Source of the DNA: Kiritimatiellota bacterium B12222
GTDB lineage: Bacteria > Verrucomicrobiota > Kiritimatiellia > SS1-B-03-39 > UBA6053
Assembly (NCBI GenBank): GCA_029719485.1
Contig: CP120722.1
Location: 3,720,001 to 3,784,000, forward strand
Direction: 5' to 3'
Length of the DNA stretch: 64,000 bases
Under the pieces are notes generated by a model. The model had not been told where the DNA came from and made no database searches. It saw nothing but the letters and a program-made list of their open reading frames with translations. A program made the position numbers and the translations under genes. This document shows, piece by piece, positions 1 to 8,636 of this stretch (position 1 is the first letter of the stretch; each line of letters opens with the position of its first letter).

Positions 1-304
1 AGACAGTGGCAACCCGAGTGCAGGGAACATTGTCGGTTTCGGAAATAAAAATGGATTCAGTAACGAATACGGATTTACGGTGGCGGGCGGCACCCTGGTC
101 CTCGAGGCCTTTGAGGCCGATAACTTTACCTTACCCGAATCGCCCATCACAGGATTGATTTACAACACAACTTTTCATCCGAATACAAGCGGCTACAGTG
201 CGGACCTCACGCCCGTTACAATCCCCGAAGCCACAAGTGTTTTATCGATACTCTTCGGTTTGGCAGTCATTGCCCTTAGGAAAAGGATCAACCCTTGTAT
301 TTAG
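1..304 (+). CDS. PEP-CTERM sorting-signal protein, C-terminal fragment
   Basis: The frame is open from the first bases of the window (frame of base 2), so the gene starts upstream and only about 100 C-terminal residues are seen. The end has the tripartite PEP-CTERM layout: the PEA(T) motif near PVTIPEATSV, a hydrophobic stretch (LSILFGLAVIAL), then a basic tail (RKR) just before the stop. Such proteins are exported and processed by an exosortase; no exosortase is in this window. A GTG at 80 could be mistaken for a start, but the reading frame continues upstream of it without a stop. The function of the exported part cannot be judged from this fragment. Confidence 0.75.
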   Translation, partial: DSGNPSAGNIVGFGNKNGFSNEYGFTVAGGTLVLEAFEADNFTLPESPITGLIYNTTFHPNTSGYSADLTPVTIPEATSVLSILFGLAVIALRKRINPCI

Positions 305-483
305 TCACTTTCATATAAGTGATGTCTGACGTTTTGTTTCTTCCTTTGATGGGTCCCTTTCCTCCTCTTCCCCCTGCCCCACCAAGCTAAGTGCGATAAT
401 TTTAAGTTGAAGTATTGATCAGCAGAATAAAATCTGCCAACGACGCTCAATCCAAAACTTCAAAAAATCCGAAGGAACAAACC

Positions 484-975
484 ATGATACAAACAACAAA
501 GGTATTCATTCTGACAGTGGTTATCGCTTTTTGCGGAATCGTGAATGCAGCTCCAGAAGAAGGCATCGGGATGGGAATTATTGTGGGTGAACCCACGGGT
601 CTGAGTTTGAAAAAATGGATCAATGATACTCGCGCACTGGATGCCGGAATTGCGTGGTCCTTTTCGGGAAACAACTCTTTCCACCTGCATGCCGACTATC
701 TCATCCACCGCTTTGACCTCATGGCTGAAGATGCGAAGGGCCAGTTCCCTTTGTATTTTGGTATAGGCGCACGGGTGAAATTTGAAAACATTAACGATGG
801 TAATGGATCGTATGACGAAGATGTCTGGGTCGGTGTTCGAGTGCCTTTGGGTATCTCTATTCTGTTTTCAGAAACACCGGTGGAACTTTTTGCAGAAATT
901 GTACCCGTTTTAGATTTGGTCCCTGACACAAACTTCGATCTCAACGCGGCCGTGGGTGCCCGTTATTACTTCTGA
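484..975 (+). CDS. Small secreted, probable outer-membrane beta-barrel protein
   Basis: The 163-residue protein starts with a signal peptide (MIQTTKVFILTVVIAFCGIVNA) and mature sequence from about residue 23. The ATG at 484 is preferred over an upstream TTG at 415, because AAGGAA lies about 8 bases ahead and the signal peptide begins there. The mature part has alternating polar/hydrophobic strands rich in Gly, Asp and aromatic residues (GMGIIVGEPTGLSLKKW, GIGARVKF, AAVGARYYF) and ends in an aromatic Phe, as outer-membrane barrels do. It resembles small eight-strand-type barrel families, but I cannot name the family. It stands alone, with tyrS about 230 bases downstream. Confidence 0.7.
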   Translation: MIQTTKVFILTVVIAFCGIVNAAPEEGIGMGIIVGEPTGLSLKKWINDTRALDAGIAWSFSGNNSFHLHADYLIHRFDLMAEDAKGQFPLYFGIGARVKFENINDGNGSYDEDVWVGVRVPLGISILFSETPVELFAEIVPVLDLVPDTNFDLNAAVGARYYF

Positions 976-1207
976 AGTCACCAGAGAGTGACGCCCTCGG
1001 ACAAAGTCACACTGAACTCCCCCCCTCTTTTTTTTGATACATCTGCTCAAACCACAAATCAGGGTGATTTCAAGCACCTGCCCCTAGGAGTCCCCGACAC
1101 ATCGCTCGCCATAAGGGTAAAAGGTCTCGTTTATTTCAAAGTGACTTCCCAGCCCTCAACTTGCGATTGGCATTGATCTAAAGGACTTTTTGCATAAGGG
1201 GTCCTTC

Positions 1208-2413
1208 ATGATGATGAAACCGCTTGCAGAACAACTCGAAATTTTGACCGCCCGCACCGTGGATCTACACAGCCGTGAAGAGCTGGAAAAGAAAATCAAA
1301 CGTGCCATCGATACCAACACCCCTTTGCGGGTGAAATATGGTGCAGACCCCTCCGCACCTGATATTCACCTGGGTCACAGCGTCGGATTGCGCAAATTGC
1401 GCGAATTTCAAGACTGCGGTCATAAAGTGGTGTTCATCATCGGCGATTTCACCGGTATGATTGGCGATCCCAGTGGCAAATCCAAAACCCGCCCTTCTCT
1501 TACCAAAGAGCAAGTCATGGCCAACGCGGTCTCTTATCAGGAACAGGTCTTTAAAATCCTCGATCGTGATCAAACAGAACTCCGCTTTAACGGCGAATGG
1601 TTTGACCCCATGACTTTCGGCGATGTTATCAAACTTAGCGCCAAGGTCACCGTCGCTCAAATGCTGCAACGTGACGATTTTTCTAATCGATATGCCGCCA
1701 ACCAACCGATTTCATTGGTCGAATTCCTCTACCCCTTGGTACAAGGATACGATTCGGTCATGGTTGAAGCCGATGTTGAACTCGGAGGCACTGATCAGTT
1801 GTTTAACTTGCTTCTCGGACGCGAATTGCAAAAAGATGCAGGACAAGAACCCCAAGTCGTCATGACCCTGCCCCTACTTGAGGGCTTGGACGGCGTACAG
1901 AAAATGTCCAAAAGTCTCAACAACTACGTGGGCGTTTCCGATGCCCCGAATGACATGTTTGGCAAACTCATGTCCGTGAGCGACGATCTGATGTGGCGCT
2001 ATTTTTCTTTGGTCCTCGGCATGCCCGATACCGAAGTGGCGGCCTTGCGGAACGGGGTAGCCGACGGTAGCCTGAACCCGCGTCAGGTGAAAGATCAGTT
2101 GGCCCAAGAAGTGATCACCCGTTTCCACAACGCAGACGCCGCCCAAGCCGCCTCTGCCGAATTTGCCAAAGTCTTTTCCAAAGGTGCCCTGCCCGAAGAT
2201 ACCCCTGAGTTACATTTGGACGCAGAAATCGGCTTGCTCGATTTATTGGCCGATCAAAAGATGGTAGGCTCTAAAGGTGAAGGACGTCGATTGGTCAAAC
2301 AAGGTGCCATCAAACTTGATGATAAAGCCGTGACCGACGCCCTGATGAACCTCGACGCCGGCCAAACCGGGGTACTCAAAGTCGGCAAACGCCGTTTCTT
2401 GAAATTGGTTTAA
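1208..2413 (+). CDS. tyrS: Tyrosyl-tRNA synthetase
   Basis: Class I aminoacyl-tRNA synthetase of 401 residues that charges tRNA-Tyr. The HIGH-type signature is PDIHLGHSVGLRK near the N-terminus and the KMSKS loop is present intact (QKMSKSLNNYVG). A C-terminal S4-like RNA-binding domain is seen in the last ~65 residues (GEGRRLVKQGAIKLDD). Length and signatures fit the TyrS type found alone in many bacteria. The ATG at 1208 (followed by two more in-frame ATGs) has AAGGGG about six bases upstream; a TTG at 1190 is possible but lacks such a site. A hairpin terminator follows the stop. Confidence 0.95.
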   Translation: MMMKPLAEQLEILTARTVDLHSREELEKKIKRAIDTNTPLRVKYGADPSAPDIHLGHSVGLRKLREFQDCGHKVVFIIGDFTGMIGDPSGKSKTRPSLTKEQVMANAVSYQEQVFKILDRDQTELRFNGEWFDPMTFGDVIKLSAKVTVAQMLQRDDFSNRYAANQPISLVEFLYPLVQGYDSVMVEADVELGGTDQLFNLLLGRELQKDAGQEPQVVMTLPLLEGLDGVQKMSKSLNNYVGVSDAPNDMFGKLMSVSDDLMWRYFSLVLGMPDTEVAALRNGVADGSLNPRQVKDQLAQEVITRFHNADAAQAASAEFAKVFSKGALPEDTPELHLDAEIGLLDLLADQKMVGSKGEGRRLVKQGAIKLDDKAVTDALMNLDAGQTGVLKVGKRRFLKLV

Positions 2414-2431
2414 CTCACCCCCAGCGAAACA

Positions 2432-2466
2432 AGCAGGGAGCCGAAACAGCCCCCTGCTATTTTTTG
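2432..2466 (+). terminator. Rho-independent terminator after tyrS
   Basis: AGCAGGG (2432-2438) pairs with CCCTGCT (2452-2458), followed by AT and six T residues. It lies between the convergent tyrS and histidine phosphatase genes and overlaps the stop codon of the latter. Confidence 0.75.
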
Positions 2467-3140
2467 GCATAGAATCGACGTGGATCCGGAGCACCTTGAT
2501 GCGCCGATAACATGCGGCTGATCGGAGCCGATGCTGCGTCGGAGGGTCGGTTGCAAAAATCCATATTCCATCGTCCATCAAAGTTTAACAGCGTCATCCC
2601 GCAATTGTCATGAGCAAAACTCAAGCAATGACGGGTATCGAGCAACACATTGAGCAGTTCCCGGATAAAATGACCGTGAGTAAGCATGAGTACGCATTCA
2701 ACCGAAGATTCCGTTAGTTCTTGAAGCAGCGTTTGGGTGGCGTGAGCACGAAGTACCCCCTCTTCAAAAGTTTTATCCACGGGTTTGATTTCATGGCCAT
2801 CCCGAAATGAAAACAACGGCCCCAACCCCCTCGGTAATGATGCGGGCTGGGTTCTCCAGGTTTCACGAGACGCCTCAACGGGAGGTTGCCAACAACCTTC
2901 AGCAATTTCTGGCCATATTTCGGCCCGCTGTTGAGTGACTTCCAAATAGGGAGCAAGTGTTTCCAAAGCCCGTTGCAGTGGACTGACGATTAACTTATCA
3001 AAATCCATAGCTTGCAGAGTGTCAGACAGAAAAGACGCCTGAACTTTCCCCAAGTCAGAAAGAGAATCATGCGAAGCCACCGAATAGTCTCCGGTCGCAT
3101 TTCCCTGTGATTGCGCGTGTCGAACAATGAGTAATTTCAT
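2457..3140 (-). CDS. Histidine phosphatase family protein (phosphoglycerate mutase-like)
   Basis: 227-residue cytosolic enzyme of the histidine phosphatase superfamily. The catalytic RHG-type motif appears as LLIVRHAQSQGN (His8 is the expected phosphorylated residue) and the second catalytic His is in MLTHGHFIREL. The usual SPLQRALET motif is also present. The open frame extends to 3248, but the family N-terminus begins at the ATG ending at 3140, which is the start chosen. Members include cofactor-dependent phosphoglycerate mutases, alpha-ribazole phosphatases and broad sugar phosphatases; the third-position residue (RHA rather than RHG) does not settle the substrate. Convergent with tyrS. 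Confidence 0.85.
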   Translation of the reverse strand: MKLLIVRHAQSQGNATGDYSVASHDSLSDLGKVQASFLSDTLQAMDFDKLIVSPLQRALETLAPYLEVTQQRAEIWPEIAEGCWQPPVEASRETWRTQPASLPRGLGPLFSFRDGHEIKPVDKTFEEGVLRAHATQTLLQELTESSVECVLMLTHGHFIRELLNVLLDTRHCLSFAHDNCGMTLLNFDGRWNMDFCNRPSDAASAPISRMLSAHQGAPDPRRFYAKK

Positions 3141-3523
3141 TTCAAAATCTAAACAGAAAAGAAAGGTCTCTGCGAATGAAAAATCTCCTTCCCTCCTCCA
3201 TCCCAAAAGACTATATCGATAATCGTGTCTTGCAGACAATGGCTCCAAGCCCTTTTTTCAAAACATATAAAAGTTTACGATATCAGAGCTTCAGGATCTG
3301 TTGATCCGCTATCTCCAAGCCGATGCCTCGTAGAAGAGCATGGGCGAGTGGAAGCCTATGACTGCGCCCAAAGCATAGTGGATGTTCTGGAAATAACTTC
3401 ACCCTTTCTCATCAGAACAGCGGCATACCCAAAACAACACCCTGTGGAACCCACAGGCCACATAAAAACGCCCTTCCGCGTGGGTATAGCGGAAGGGCGC
3501 TGAGAAGAGTTTGTGAGTGTCGC
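3141..3523. other. Intergenic region, no gene supported
   Basis: Between the divergent start of the phosphatase and the 3' end of the CsbD gene. A plus-strand frame (3225-3503) is open but resembles no known family, has no ribosome site and runs through the CsbD terminator. Besides that terminator there is a short perfect hairpin, CCTGTGG (3441-3447) with CCACAGG (3451-3457). Confidence 0.6.
3460..3499 (-). terminator. Rho-independent terminator of the stress operon
   Basis: CGCCCTTCCGC (3469-3479) and GCGGAAGGGCG (3489-3499) form a perfect 11-bp stem with a 9-base loop. On the minus strand it is followed by TTTTTATG. It lies 24 bases after the CsbD stop codon. Confidence 0.85.
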
Positions 3524-3709
3524 TTAGAGAGCATCTATTTTTCTTTCAGCTTCCTCACGGGTATCCCCATATTTTTCTTGGATCTTCCCTACAAGCTTTT
3601 CACGTTTTCCATCAATCTCATCGAGATCGTCATTCGTGAATTTGCCAAAAGACTCTTTAAGACTACCTTTCAGCTGTTTCCATTTTCCTTTGAGTTGATC
3701 TTCATTCAT
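3524..3709 (-). CDS. CsbD family stress-response protein
   Basis: 61-residue hydrophilic protein matching the CsbD family from end to end: MNEDQLKGKWKQLKGSLKE, then a middle GKREKLVGKIQEKYG and a terminal EEAERKID. CsbD proteins are general-stress proteins of unknown biochemical role. An AGGAGG ribosome-binding site sits just ahead of the ATG and overlaps the stop region of the lipoprotein gene upstream, so the two are cotranscribed. It is the third gene of a minus-strand module (YtjA-like peptide, acidic lipoprotein, CsbD). Confidence 0.93.
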   Translation of the reverse strand: MNEDQLKGKWKQLKGSLKESFGKFTNDDLDEIDGKREKLVGKIQEKYGDTREEAERKIDAL

Positions 3710-3723
3710 CCTAAAAAACCTCC

Positions 3724-3927
3724 TTACATTTGATCATCAACTTCATCTGCGGCATCTTCGGCGGCATCGCCGAGAGTCTCTGCGCCATCTTCTATCGCAT
3801 TTGCGGCATCATTGGCTGCATCACCGACGGTGTCGGCAGCGTCATCGGCATCATCACATCCTGCCACTAATAACGTCGTGGCAAGGAGTAGTCCGAGAAA
3901 TATATTCATAAGGGTTTGTTTTTTCAT
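3724..3927 (-). CDS. Small acidic lipoprotein (entericidin-like)
   Basis: 67-residue lipoprotein. A basic start (MKKQ), hydrophobic core and lipobox LVAGC place the lipidated Cys at residue 24. The mature part is made almost only of Asp, Ala, Glu and Gly in short repeats such as DAADTVGDAANDAAN and GDAAEDAADEVD. No enzymatic motif is present. Similar tiny Ala/Asp-rich lipoproteins are often seen beside CsbD and YtjA-like genes and resemble entericidin-type stress lipoproteins. It lies between the YtjA-like gene and csbD, 14 bases from the latter. Confidence 0.8.
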   Translation of the reverse strand: MKKQTLMNIFLGLLLATTLLVAGCDDADDAADTVGDAANDAANAIEDGAETLGDAAEDAADEVDDQM

Positions 3928-3982
3928 TGTTGTTTCCTTCTGGGTTTGGGTTTGTTTTTTAGGGTTTTGGTTTCGATGCGAC

Positions 3983-4138
3983 TTATAAAATTCTTTGAAT
4001 CAATGAGATCACAAAGAGGATCAGGAAGACCACAAAGAGGATTCTTACGATACCCGTTGCGGCTCCCGCTATTCCGGAAAAGCCAAGTGCTCCGGCAATA
4101 AGTGCGATGATGAGAAAAATTACCATCCATTCTAACAT
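3983..4138 (-). CDS. DUF1328 / YtjA family small membrane protein
   Basis: A 51-codon gene that is easy to miss because of its size. It begins [16 protein letters not shown], continues [19 protein letters not shown] and ends VISLIQRIL. This is the typical DUF1328 (YtjA) pattern: two hydrophobic helices joined by the FSGIAGAA turn. AGGAGA lies 8 bases upstream of the ATG. It is the first gene of the module with the acidic lipoprotein and CsbD, a combination commonly linked to osmotic or envelope stress. The function of the family is not known in detail. Confidence 0.92.
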   Translation of the reverse strand: MLEWMVIFLIIALIAGALGFSGIAGAATGIVRILFVVFLILFVISLIQRIL

Positions 4139-4494
4139 GTCATGTTCTCCTGTTTACGTTTACGATTTCTTGAGATTGCGTTCGTTACATATAGCCTACC
4201 TCAGATCGGTCATGTGACATATCGCGAAAAATACTGAGATACTTTCCCAATCTTACGGAGAAGGAATAAGAAACCTCCCTCCCCCTTCTCACGCGACACG
4301 CCGGATCGGGCAGGCCCTTGAACGAGTCGCTGGGGGACTCGTTCCAAATATATTCAAACGGCCTGATGAAACGATGCGATTCCCAGACGCTAGTTAGAAA
4401 GGAGACCTTCAGATGACTCTACGCCAGAAAGGAAGTGTAAAATCACATCGGATGTAGGTTGAGAAAACAGAAGACTTGTAGTATTTGTTTATAC
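4139..4494. other. Intergenic region with a hairpin
   Basis: It separates the divergent stress module and PAS gene and should hold promoters for both, but I see no clear -35/-10 pair. A perfect 9-bp inverted repeat, GAACGAGTC (4321-4329) and GACTCGTTC (4337-4345), with a G-rich loop, is not followed by a T run, so it is not an obvious terminator. Confidence 0.5.
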
Positions 4495-5118
4495 ATGCAC
4501 TCCACAAAGAAGAATAGACTCATAGATATCGATAAAACTGATCTATTTCGCCATGCCTTTGAAGGAGCGAATAATGGCATGACTATCGTGGATGTGGAAG
4601 GCAACATCGTAAAAGTGAACCACCAGATGACGCTCATCTTTGGATACAGCAGCGAAGAATTAGAAGCGATGAACGTGAATGACATCGCACACCCTGATGA
4701 CAAAGAGCTCAGCCCTAAATTTATTCGTAAAAGCATGGACGGCGAAATTTCATCAGGTGTTTTTGAAAAACGTTATCTATCCAAAGGGGGCGAAATTGTT
4801 CATGGGCAAATCGCGTCCACATTACTAAGGAACCTTGATGGAAAAGCGGCCTACTATATTTCGCACGTTACCGACATCACTCAACGCGTACAGGCAGAGC
4901 AACAACGTGATGAGCTGATTAAGAACCTTCAGCAGGCCATGACCGAAATTAAGGTACTCAAAGGCATCCTCCCCATTTGTTCGTATTGCAAAGGCATTCG
5001 CAATGATGAAGGCGCATGGAATAAAATGGAATCCTATATTTCTGCACATTCCGAAGTCCAATTTAGCCACGGCATTTGTCCAAAGTGCTTCAATAAAGAA
5101 ATTAAAAAAATTCCTTAA
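4495..5118 (+). CDS. PAS domain protein with C-terminal Cys-rich module
   Basis: A sensory protein of about 207 residues. One PAS domain runs from about residue 15 to 125 (FRHAFEGANNGMTIVDVEG ... FGYSSEELEAM ... HVTDITQR), followed by a short coiled coil. The C-terminal module is LPICSYCKGIRNDEGAWNKM ... SHGICPKCF, with paired CxxC motifs likely to bind metal. This tail is common on PAS and receiver proteins. There is no histidine kinase, GGDEF or other output domain. The start is uncertain: a TTG at 4459 gives 219 residues, the ATG at 4495 gives 207; neither has a convincing ribosome site. Confidence 0.8.
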   Translation: MHSTKKNRLIDIDKTDLFRHAFEGANNGMTIVDVEGNIVKVNHQMTLIFGYSSEELEAMNVNDIAHPDDKELSPKFIRKSMDGEISSGVFEKRYLSKGGEIVHGQIASTLLRNLDGKAAYYISHVTDITQRVQAEQQRDELIKNLQQAMTEIKVLKGILPICSYCKGIRNDEGAWNKMESYISAHSEVQFSHGICPKCFNKEIKKIP

Positions 5119-5323
5119 GGGTCATATTCCGAGCTCAGGGACCACAGAACGCCCCCCCCTCTGAAAGAAGTGATATTTTGCTAGTAGTTTCCTGATGACA
5201 AGGACATAGAGAGCTGTAGGAAAACAGCCCAAACGCGCATGTTCATTTTGTACCCGGCTCAACTTCATCTTGGGTCTTACAAAAAACAACCCTACTACTT
5301 TCAGGCACAAGGAAACCAACACA

Positions 5324-6841
5324 ATGATGAGTATCGACACCCATGTTGACAACCCACTGGTACATGAAAATTCTTTCATACATCGTCCCATGGACCAGTC
5401 CACCCCTCCCCAATTTGCCACCAGCAAAGACAAACTCCCTCACCCCATCTGGGAAGGACATGAACCTGCGATAGACTGCTATTGGAAGGCGTGGGAATTG
5501 GCTTTTGGCAATATTCGCAAACCCAACGAAGGCAGCGGATTTGTCAGCCCCTTCATCGATACCGCTTTCAATAACTGCCTGTTTATGTGGGATTCAGCTT
5601 TTGCGCTTATGTTCGGTCGTTACGGAGTCAGAGCCTTCAATTTCCAAAAAACCTTGGATAATTTTTACGCCCACCAACATAAAGACGGCTATATTTGCCG
5701 GGAAATTCAAGAGCTCAATGGAGAGGAACGCTTCGAACGTTTTGACCCCTCGAGTACCGGTCCAAATATTCTCCCTTGGTGCGAATGGGAATACTTTATG
5801 AACACCGGTGACCTCCAACGCTTGGCGGATGTATTTCCAGTACTCCTCGCCTATTCACACTGGTTCCGCAAACATCGGTCATGGCCTGATGGCACTTACT
5901 GGTCCAGTGGCTGGGGCTGCGGCATGGATAATCAACCTCGCCTCCCCGCAGGCTACAGCCCCGAATTTGACCATGGACATATGTCGTGGGTAGATACGAC
6001 GTGTCAGCAGGTCTTGGCGAATCGCATCTTGATCGACATGGCCAAAGTCCTGGATAGAGAACAGGAGGTCAGCGATCTGGTGACCGAAACAAAGCATCTC
6101 GAAACCCATCTCAATGAAAAAATGTGGAACGAACAACAGCAGTTCTACACCGACCGCGACCGGGATGGCTCCCTTTCTGACCTCAAATCTATCGGCTCTT
6201 TTTGGGCATTACTGGCGGATATACTTCCCGAGGAACGACAAGAGTGCTTCATGGCTCATCTTGAAAATGAAACCGAATTTAATCGTCCTCACCGCGTGCC
6301 CACCCTATCTGCAGATCACCCCCTCTACGATCCTGAAGGCGGCTACTGGTTGGGCGGCGTATGGGCTCCCACTACTTACATGGTCTTACGAGGTCTCAGC
6401 AAAGCTGGTAAACACAAGCTGGCCCACGAAATCGGGGTAAATCATGTTGAAAATGTCGTGACCGCCTTCGTCAATCAAGGCACCTTATTTGAAAATTATG
6501 CCCCCGAAAAAGCTGAAGGAAAATTCAAACGCGATTTCGTCGGCTGGACCGGGCTACCTCCCATCGCCGTGCTGTTTGAATACGTATTTGGACTACGTCC
6601 TGAGGTCAGTCAAAACACCTTACGATGGGATGTACGTCTTCTGGAAAAACATGGCGTAAACCTCTACCCCTTCGGCGTAGACACCCTGGTGGACCTTCTC
6701 TGCGAGCAACGGACATCCACGTCAGAGGCGCCTACCCTTCGTATCGTCTCCACCACAGATATCGAGATGGTCGTTAGCTGGGGAGCCGAAGAGAAAAACA
6801 TCTCTCTCCGCGCAAACATTCCTTTTAAGGGGGTCATTTAA
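5324..6841 (+). CDS. MGH1/trehalase-like glycoside hydrolase, (alpha/alpha)6 barrel
   Basis: 505-residue protein of the clan of inverting (alpha/alpha)6-barrel glycosidases (GH37/GH63/mannosylglycerate hydrolase-like). Typical segments are FVSPFIDTAFNNCLFMWDS near residue 80, the KDGYICREI segment, the central DNQPRLP and SWVDTTCQQ block, and the C-terminal FENYAPEKAEGK and FVGWTGLPPI motifs, which hold the candidate catalytic acids. No signal peptide is seen, so it probably acts in the cytosol on imported oligosaccharides. The ATG at 5324 (or 5327) follows AAGGAA; an upstream TTG at 5270 is less likely. It converges on the GH39-like gene. The exact substrate cannot be told. Confidence 0.82.
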   Translation: MMSIDTHVDNPLVHENSFIHRPMDQSTPPQFATSKDKLPHPIWEGHEPAIDCYWKAWELAFGNIRKPNEGSGFVSPFIDTAFNNCLFMWDSAFALMFGRYGVRAFNFQKTLDNFYAHQHKDGYICREIQELNGEERFERFDPSSTGPNILPWCEWEYFMNTGDLQRLADVFPVLLAYSHWFRKHRSWPDGTYWSSGWGCGMDNQPRLPAGYSPEFDHGHMSWVDTTCQQVLANRILIDMAKVLDREQEVSDLVTETKHLETHLNEKMWNEQQQFYTDRDRDGSLSDLKSIGSFWALLADILPEERQECFMAHLENETEFNRPHRVPTLSADHPLYDPEGGYWLGGVWAPTTYMVLRGLSKAGKHKLAHEIGVNHVENVVTAFVNQGTLFENYAPEKAEGKFKRDFVGWTGLPPIAVLFEYVFGLRPEVSQNTLRWDVRLLEKHGVNLYPFGVDTLVDLLCEQRTSTSEAPTLRIVSTTDIEMVVSWGAEEKNISLRANIPFKGVI

Positions 6842-6872
6842 GACCCGCCCCATAAGCATATTCATTTACGAC

Positions 6873-8435
6873 TTATTTTAATGCGCCATCGGTAAACAGC
6901 TGTTGATTTTGTTTGGCCAAATCCATTTCAAAGGATTTACCTAAAGCCACTTCATCGACAGCCTTCAGTTCGAAATATAAAAACTCGTTCGACGCCAATG
7001 AAACAGAAAAACGTGCCGTGGCGTCAGCCTCAATCACCTCAAAGCTATACTCGGGCTCGGCCATATGACGAAGCGCTTTTTCCTGAACCGGGGTCAGGTT
7101 TTGAGGTCTACCCATTTCCACCCACATTTCCTTAGGACTGCCTTTACCCACTTTGACTTTGGCAACCGTCAGCAAATATTTACCCGCGGCGTCAACGGAT
7201 GCAGACAACGCCAACTCAAAATCATCTCGGGCGGCCCTGGTGATAAAAAGATGATTGTAGGCAAATCCATGAATCGTTTTCAATTCTTGGGTGGCCACAA
7301 TCCCACAGCCATGGGGGAAGGTTTCATCATGTTGAATCGCAAGCTTCTTGCCACGCAGTTTTGACATGAGACGAAAAGCATTTGCGGTCGCTTTAGGAAT
7401 GCCGACTTGATTCACAATGCCATAACTGCAGGCAAAAGGTGCATTCGAGATCAAATGCTCTTCAAAAATATCTGAAGCCGCCCAATACGCCAGAGAGTCA
7501 CAGGTGTTATCCAATTCGATGCAATTATAGGCCACCAAAGAACCGCCATACAAATTATCCATGGCCTCATTGTCCATAAAAGTAACGTCCGCTTTGGTGG
7601 TGGCGGTTTGAGCGTTCCACTCCGTCCAATGAATCTCCAGATCAGGCAAAGCCGAGGTTTTCACCACCTGCTCTACCCGTTCAAAGGTATCGATCATAAA
7701 TTGACCTTCGACACTCGGACTGGCCTCAACCGATCCATAATCAATCGGTTCATCCAGCTGATACACATGCGTAGACACAAAATCGATGGGCACATCTTTT
7801 TCAACACAATGCTCAATCATTTCTTTCACCCACCCGGCATAGGCCGTCGCAGGTCCCCCGACCCGCAATGCGGAATCAATCCCTTTCACCGCAAAAGCCG
7901 CAGCATCATACAATTTAAAATACTCTTCAAGCTGATTGTCCGTAAACCAAAAACATTTGAGGTTGGGTTCATTCCACACTTCAAAATACCACTGCTTCAC
8001 CTCTTCGAGCCCATAGCGTTCAATGCAGTGCTCGGTAAATTTACGTACCAACAATCCCCACTCTTCATACAAACGGGGTGGAGTGACATTCATCTTATAA
8101 AAAAACATGGTGGTTTCACCCGACGCCATATCCTTCGGCATAGGATTCAACTCCACAAAAGGTCTCAACCCCATATCCAGCAGGGCATCATAAATTTTGT
8201 CTACGTGATGCCATTGAAAACTTAAGGAGCCGTCCTTTCTCCGTTTCACCACCCCCATGTCATCATGAAAAAGCGCATGAAAACGAATGTACTGAAAACC
8301 CACCTCTTTTTGCAAGTATCGCAAATGGTCTAAGACATCTTCACGAATCAAATCATAGGCTCGACCCACAGTAATGGTTTTCTTCCAGGGCATGTTCAAT
8401 GCTTCTGACTGCGACGGGGTAATTTCAATGTTCAT
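6873..8435 (-). CDS. GH39-like glycoside hydrolase (beta-xylosidase type)
   Basis: 520-residue retaining glycosidase with a TIM barrel. The acid/base Glu lies in FEVWNEPN (Glu156 from the chosen start) and the nucleophile in HWTEWNA (Glu272), the spacing expected in GH39. The N-terminal segment YIRFHALFHDDM also fits the family. A C-terminal beta-rich domain occupies about residues 420-520. No signal peptide is evident. The start used is the ATG ending at 8435, preceded by AAGGAAAG; the frame is open to 8474. GH39 enzymes are mostly beta-xylosidases or alpha-L-iduronidases; the plant- or algal-sugar context favours xylosidase but does not prove it. Likely cotranscribed with the GH78-like gene upstream. 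Confidence 0.87.
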   Translation of the reverse strand: MNIEITPSQSEALNMPWKKTITVGRAYDLIREDVLDHLRYLQKEVGFQYIRFHALFHDDMGVVKRRKDGSLSFQWHHVDKIYDALLDMGLRPFVELNPMPKDMASGETTMFFYKMNVTPPRLYEEWGLLVRKFTEHCIERYGLEEVKQWYFEVWNEPNLKCFWFTDNQLEEYFKLYDAAAFAVKGIDSALRVGGPATAYAGWVKEMIEHCVEKDVPIDFVSTHVYQLDEPIDYGSVEASPSVEGQFMIDTFERVEQVVKTSALPDLEIHWTEWNAQTATTKADVTFMDNEAMDNLYGGSLVAYNCIELDNTCDSLAYWAASDIFEEHLISNAPFACSYGIVNQVGIPKATANAFRLMSKLRGKKLAIQHDETFPHGCGIVATQELKTIHGFAYNHLFITRAARDDFELALSASVDAAGKYLLTVAKVKVGKGSPKEMWVEMGRPQNLTPVQEKALRHMAEPEYSFEVIEADATARFSVSLASNEFLYFELKAVDEVALGKSFEMDLAKQNQQLFTDGALK

Positions 8436-8636
8436 ACTTTCCTTTTTAACATAAAATAAATTCGGGGCACTCAAACGAATTCAGGCTCATTTAACAAGAC
8501 ATATTGATTCAAATCCAGCCTCCAGAAGATTCATTTTAACCCAGATCTCCGCATACACTCAATACAGCGCACTTAGCGCATGCACCGCCTTGGCCTTCGC
8601 TCTTTCAGGAAGCTTGCTTCAATAAAGAACCTAGGG

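Noticed and set aside
988..1176. Plus-strand frame of 62 residues before tyrS
   Set aside because: No ribosome site, no signal or known pattern, and irregular composition; treated as intergenic.
3225..3503. Plus-strand frame of 92 residues
   Set aside because: No ribosome site or family match; it runs through the terminator of the CsbD operon.
7608..8225. Plus-strand frame of 205 residues inside the GH39-like gene
   Set aside because: Shadow frame; the minus-strand protein has intact catalytic motifs.
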